DNA of 64,000 bases, from NCBI GenBank assembly GCA_026120185.1, contig JANUWF010002120.1:1550001-1614000 (forward strand), in the 5' to 3' direction. The notes beneath the pieces were generated by a model that saw only the letters and a program-made list of their open reading frames with translations, was not told the DNA's origin and did not search any database. Shown piece after piece: positions 58,506-64,000 of this stretch (position 1 is its first letter; the number at the start of each line of letters is the position of its first letter). The stretch is from Voacanga thouarsii. Lineage: Eukaryota > Streptophyta > Magnoliopsida > Gentianales > Apocynaceae. The position numbers and the translations under genes were made by a program.

Positions 58506-60286
58506 AAGGCTTAAGAAGGGAAAAACACAGAGCACGCAGCGAAAGCGAAAGTAAAAAAAAAAAATCTAGAAAATTTGAAGAACAGGGGAACCGAACAGAG
58601 CTGGTGCCAGTTGCACTTTGTACTGATTCTGAGATTAAAAAAAATTTACCTCTTTTCGTCATTCTAAGAATTGGCTGGACCAGAATGTATGCAACTAGGG
58701 TAGGTGCGCTGGTAGAAACCTCTGGTGCGATGCCTGCAAGCTTCCTACTCCGTCTTTGCATGTAGGTGAACGCCAAACTCTAGACCTTTCAGTATATGGC
58801 CTGCCTAATTCCATTTGGTGAATAACTAACAGAACTAAGGAATACTTTCTGGAGAGAGAAAGAAAGAGGCGTGTGGTTTTTTTTTCACAGAGAAGGGTCT
58901 ATCAAAAAACAACGACGATTTCCAATCCTCTTGTTTAACCTAAATAAAACCTAGGTAAAACTGGACTGGGCCATTAGACTCTTAGTTTGTCCTTTTGGAC
59001 TAAATTAATTATTCCAATTAGAACCAACTTAATGGCCCAACAAATAATTAATTTTCTTAGCCCAAATAAACTAGTCCAATTAACAAGCCTATATTAGTTT
59101 AGTCCCAGGCTAATCCTTAATTATTCAATCTGGGCCAAAACCTTGAATAATTAATTAACCCACCAAACTAATTTAATTAATTTTCTCTCTCCATGGACCT
59201 TTATTTTATTTTAGCTCAATAATTAAATCAGGCTACTTAAAAAAATAAATTTCATTTAATTTAAGATCAATTTCTTAGCCCGTATTTAGTGAGGACTCAT
59301 GGTCTATACTGGGGACCAAAAGACAAACTGCCTTGGCTACTAAAATGACCAAAATACCCTTACTATATAAATAGCTGTATTTTGCATTTTAAATATTTTC
59401 TAATATCACTATAAGGAAATATTGACCCTAAGGACAATGCTGCGTTAGCAAAGTCTCCGACCTACAAGTCTAATGACTGAAATACTCCTCTATACATTGC
59501 CGTACATTTAGAGAGGAAGAAGTGTACTAACACATCTCTAAATGACATCTACCATCATTAGGCTTCTAGTCCAATGATCCACGACTTCCTAGATTGTTTC
59601 TGCTTTCTAAGGGAGCTACCCTAAAGCAAACATCTAAGTCATGTTTTCCAGGGCCCTGGATATTTAGATCATTCAGACAACCACAAGGGGTGGCATAGTA
59701 TAGAAATTATCTTGTACAAGTTTGTTTTAACTAGCTAGTCACACATATCCAACATACAAGTATATTGGCCTTACGATAGAACCTCAACTATAACATATCA
59801 AAGTACATGCTTCCAGCTTCGTCAGACCACCAACTGATACTCAAGTCGTAGAGTACTAGTCTACGTTGTAGCAATAGTAGTCTAGGTTTCTACCATATAG
59901 TACTTTTAAGAAACCACTACTACATGTCCTGTTCTACGTATTCGAAATACGCTTATGTCATGAAGTGAGTGGACTACTCACTGGCTAAAAGTAAGCCATT
60001 CCCTATTTGGAATTCACAACATAATAACCTTGACATGATAAGATTACCATTCTCATCAATCAGTTAAGAATGAACGTTTATGTGTTAAGTAACCCGTGAT
60101 CCATACCTTATTGTGAAAGACCTTCATTCACATGGACCACTTACTTAAACATAATGGGTCTTTTCCAAACGTAATTGTGTGCAAATAAAATATAAATTCA
60201 CAAATAATTTCTGAAAATAAATTTTGTTATTAAAACATTTGATATTTACATCAGAAATCTAGTCTAAGAGGGCATATTTCCCAACA
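58504..60286 (-). mobile_element. 3' LTR of a B-family copia element (B3)
   Basis: 1783 bp, minus strand TGTTGGGAAATATGCCC...AGCCTTCA; collinear with 17351-19167. On its outer right side is a polypurine tract (minus strand AAGTGGGAGAT, about 60287-60297) and then RNase H, so this is a 3' LTR. Confidence 0.87.
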
Positions 60287-60299
60287 ATCTCCCACTTGC

Positions 60300-60525
60300 A
60301 CTCTAAGACTATGTAAGTCCATAGGTGCCCACCCCTATGGTGTTTAAGTATCTTTTGAAGACTCTCTCAGCCAAAGGCTTGGTGAATGGATCAGTTAGAT
60401 TGTTCTCGGAGGCAATTTGTTCTGCCACGACTTCTCGTCTCTAGATGAAATTTCAGATCAAGTGGTACTTTCTCTCGATGTGCTTCCCCCTTTTTGTGGT
60501 TCTTGGGTTCTTTAGATTATGATAC
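60300..60525 (-). pseudogene. Copia RNase H C-terminus, element B3
   Basis: The minus strand gives NPRTTKRGKHIERKYHLI, then VVAEQIASENNLTDPFTKPL, KRYLNTIGVGTYGLT and a stop, the end of copia RNase H, with two stops in the middle. Cut at 60526 by a gypsy LTR insertion; GATAC (60521-60525) should be its target duplication. Confidence 0.85.
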
Positions 60526-62131
60526 TGTAACACCCCACTACCTAGGCCTAACAGGGCCGGGGATGTCGCCTCATCCATAGGATAAGGGATCTTTATAACT
60601 AGGTCACACAAAAGAAAATAAAAACAACACTTTAAAATTGAACTTATTACAATCCAAAAATACTTGAACAAATCTAAAATAAATTGTTCGCTACCATTTC
60701 TCAAAACAACACATAAGAGAAATAACATAAAGTCTTCAAAGCATACTCAACAAATATAGCTATTCATCTCCACAGTAGGATTAACTTGAAAACATGGTAT
60801 AAAAGGTGATGCGATAAAAATCTCAGTAAACCCGTGTGTGCTTTGAGTATTTCAGGTAAAACAGTTCATGTATGAAAAGTTGTAAAAATTTCATAAGAGA
60901 AAGTGTTGGCAAGCATTAAATAAATGTTAAAAATAAAGAGAGACATTTTTCTTTTCAAATCATACATGTGCACAATAAACACAACCACTTAAACAGGTAG
61001 CCATGGGTTACCACACTTTAGGCCCCACAACAATATAATGGTCAGAATGCCACACTTTGTGCAAATTGACAAAAGTTAGGTGTACGGCCTACCGGGTGAT
61101 ATACTTCTCCATCTCTACACCCAAATTTACCGGTTGTCCACTCTGGAAACACACAGTCCACTTGACTAAAACTTGCTAGCTAGGACGGCCTGACTAAGTA
61201 GTACTGTTGCTTCTCCAAGTTGAGTTCATCTTTTGGAGGTAGCCTCCTGCTAGAAGACTCGCTCTTGCTCTTCAAAACTAGTACTACTAGCCTACCTTTA
61301 TTGAGTACTCAACATTGATTGTCCCACTTGGGAGAAAATTGATCACACAATGATTTTCTTTGAAATAGCAATTAAGGGTTTCCAAAATTCTTGTCGAAGT
61401 TAGGTTTTAGAAAGAGTTTAGTATTTTGTGTAAAACTGCTTGTTTAATTTTCAAATGATTTGCGTGACTGAATAAAAAAGGAAAAATAGTCCTTAATTGC
61501 CTTTACAAAATGAATGTCCATACACATTGCATTTGACTTGCCACCATAATTTGTTGTCTTCACAAAATTCCATACAGGAGCTTACCCGATTCTTTGCTTG
61601 CTTGAATTCAAAAATCTTCCAAGGCTGACCTAACCCTGCCTGGGGCAAACACAAGATATAAGGTTATACTTGAGCTATATTCGCTTACACAAATAATCCT
61701 AGTTCAACTAATTATAATCATGACCTTAATGTCCTAAGCTTTAAGGCTAGATAATAAAGAATTTTATAAAATAACCATAGCTTGATAAGTTAAAATAACT
61801 AAAGGTTATAAAATAATTACTAATAAGTTTTAGGTTCAAATAATAAATCTTAAGTGCTATTATTAATAAATAAACTAAGATTTGAACAGTGAATAATACT
61901 AAGCCCTTAAATAATATTAATAAATGATAATTTTTAAATAGTATTATTATAAATAAATAATAAATTACAATTAACTTTTAATTAATAGATAATAAATAAT
62001 TGGTAATAAATAAAATAAATAAATTTTATTAAATTTTTTTATTAATGGGTAACAAATAAATTTTAATATAAATAATATTTATAAATATATAGGCCTACAA
62101 GGTCATTAATATTTTACTATTATTAAGATTT

Positions 62132-62169
<38 letters not shown>

Positions 62170-62860
62170 TTTAATAAAAGATATCATTTATTTAACTATT
62201 AAATTATCACTATTTCATTTAATATACCATTTCCAAAACTTCCTAGAAATTTCGAAATCCTTAGAGAAAAATATAGTAATAATTTTAATCAAGGTAATAA
62301 AATTTGCTAATTAAAATGACCTAGGATCAACAAGATCATAATCATAAGTTTTCTATTGCTAACAAGAATTATGAACACATTCTCCAGCATCAAACAACAA
62401 ACTAATCCATTCATGAATATAGGCTTAAATCCATACATACTATCACATGGCCAAATCTCTACTAAGCATAATCATAATCATGGCTTCAAAGGAGATAAGA
62501 ACATAAAAAATCCTATTCACCAAAGGTGTCATAACATCTAGCATGCTTAAACAATCATAATTCTCTTAAGACATGATGATCATACATTGATTCTCAAGAA
62601 AATCCATATAGCTTAAACATGATCAATCATTCTCATGTCTTAATCTCAACCCCTTCATACATATGCATATACTCAATCCCCCATTCATATTCTATTTTCC
62701 TTATCTAAGAGACATGATTTCAGAATTAAAAAGAAGGTTTAAGGAGAAATACTTGATTGATGTTTACTTCGATGAAGATTCAAGAAGGTCCACGTGATTG
62801 AGGGTCTTGTATTGTCCATGAGAGAAGGAAAAACAGCCATAGTTGTAACCACCATTTCGG

Positions 62861-62925
<65 letters not shown>

Positions 62926-64000
62926 AGCATGATATGTTAAAGGTTGAATAGAAGAAGATGAACAAAAAAGTTATTCTTGGTTACCTTGATGATGTTCTTG
63001 AGACTTTAAGGAAAAAACTGGTTTTGACCCAAATGCCAATTTTTGTTTTTGAGATTTGATGTGATAAATTCTAGAAATGAACTCTAGGGAGTATGTAGGA
63101 GTATTCTAGAGTTTTTTTTAGAGAGGGATTGGAGGTGTTTATAGTGGTCTTTGGCTTGAAGAAAGGTAATGTGTGTTCTTGGTGTTCTTAGATAAAATGG
63201 AGAGAATTTGAGAAAGGTTGTGCATGAATTTCTGGAGAATGTTGGCTGAATAGTTTAGGGAATTCAGGGGTTTCGGTTTTCAGCTTAGAGAGGGAGAGAA
63301 AAATCTGATTGTTTGAAATTCAAATGGAGAGATTTGAGGAGTGGTGTGAGGTAGAAGATATGTTAATGGTGTTTGATTGTTGGACATTTCTTGGCGTTGC
63401 AATGGAGCCGGCTGGACTGCTATGTTTTGTTGAAATGAATGAAGATTGATGGAGCTTTAAGGTTGGCTGAAATTTTGAGCTCAATGGCAGAGGAATTTCT
63501 GGTTATGAAGCCTAGTACAAGAGTGTTTTCATGGAGCAAATACTGGAAATTTTGAAGTTCAAATGGAAGTTTGAATGGAGTGATCTTAGGAGATATTTGA
63601 GGTGTGGTTATGGAGTCCAAGTGTGCAAGGTAAGTGGAGGGGTTATTGGTGTTTAGTTCATGGCTGAACAAGGGTTAATTTATAGAGGTTTGAGGTTGGT
63701 TTTCGGCCAAGGCTTGAAGGGAACAAAGCTGGAAATTTTCTGGTTTCAAGGTGTTAATGGTTCGAAGGTTTGTTGCAATTTTTTTGTGCAGTTTTCTACA
63801 ATATTCCAGCCCGATTTGTAGACGTTTTTGAGAGGTGTTTGAGGGTTCTTTAAGGCTAGTTTCCAGCCTTCTTTTTGGAAGAAAAGCAGAGGAATTTTTC
63901 TGATTTGATGATAGAAGAAAACAACTCCATTTCTAGGCTGCTATGCAGCGAAATCTGCCCAGAATTTTTCCTAATTTGTGTCGTTTTTTGCAGTCCGATT
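60526..64000 (-). mobile_element. Tekay-like gypsy LTR, second copy, runs off window
   Basis: Starts TGTAACACCCCACTACC and is collinear with 22694-26100, including the GATGTCGCC motif, an AT-rich middle with a TA run at 62134-62165, a GA microsatellite (62863-62922) at the same position and the end region. At least 3475 of about 4140 bp. Whether it is solo or part of a full element cannot be seen. Confidence 0.85.
62863..62922. repeat. (GA)30 microsatellite
   Basis: Expanded homologue of the GA run at 25017-25041. Confidence 0.9.

Noticed and set aside
58450..58776. Open frames over the TG repeat and LTR B3 start
   Set aside because: Val/Cys repeats from the microsatellite and LTR sequence; no product.

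Overview
This is a 64 kb piece of an AT-rich nuclear genome from a plant, most likely a eudicot. The evidence is a two-exon GT47 (exostosin-type) glycosyltransferase gene with plant-style splice sites, Ty1/copia and Ty3/gypsy retrotransposons primed by initiator tRNA-Met, a Stowaway MITE, a LINE remnant, a CACTA remnant and many long microsatellites. I cannot name the species. I found no bacterial genes, rRNA, functional tRNA or CRISPR. Only one host gene can be supported; nearly everything else is retrotransposon, and all of that is decayed.

Layout. 1-205 is a CACTA transposon remnant (DUF4218), followed by the gag end, leader and 5' LTR of copia element A (minus strand, to 4056). A sits in gypsy element H (plus, 4057-6024), which sits in the 5' LTR of a large Tekay/Del-like chromodomain gypsy element E (plus, remains from 6025 to 39854). 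E's gag gene is split by a solo LTR (G, ends at 7969 and 30601). G is split inside a TAG microsatellite by copia element C (minus, 8252-29151). C is split in its integrase by copia element B (minus, 5' LTR 17351-19167), and in its leader by a 4.1 kb solo gypsy LTR with a perfect AAGGA target duplication (22694-26835). B's protease is split by a 1.5 kb solo LTR (D1, 13222-14740). The chain E > G > C > B > D1 is five insertions deep. E's 3' LTR carries a second, oppositely oriented D solo LTR (35844-37350). E itself landed in the integrase of an older copia element M (39860-40885).

The host gene lies just beyond: a minus-strand GT47 gene, exon 1 46830-45904 and exon 2 42520-41966, encoding 493 residues. 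Its 3.4 kb intron holds a broken LINE reverse-transcriptase tail. About 3 kb of AT-rich intergenic DNA follows.

From 50148 a second nest begins: a gypsy LTR end; a gypsy element J (LTR 50665-51623) split by an internally deleted gypsy element K (51821-55700, perfect TTTGA duplication); a C-family LTR (56509-58450) carrying a Stowaway MITE; a B-family LTR with the end of its RNase H; and inside that RNase H another copy of the 4.1 kb gypsy LTR running off the right edge.

I did not find a new biological system in the sense of a new gene cluster. The observations most worth a second look are a tRNA-like A-box/B-box segment at the same place in two copies of the Tekay-like LTR, a GC-rich GGCGCC-centred motif recurring in unrelated retroelements, the in-frame gag-integrase deletion derivative K, and a deletion that fused the reverse transcriptases of two nested copia elements.
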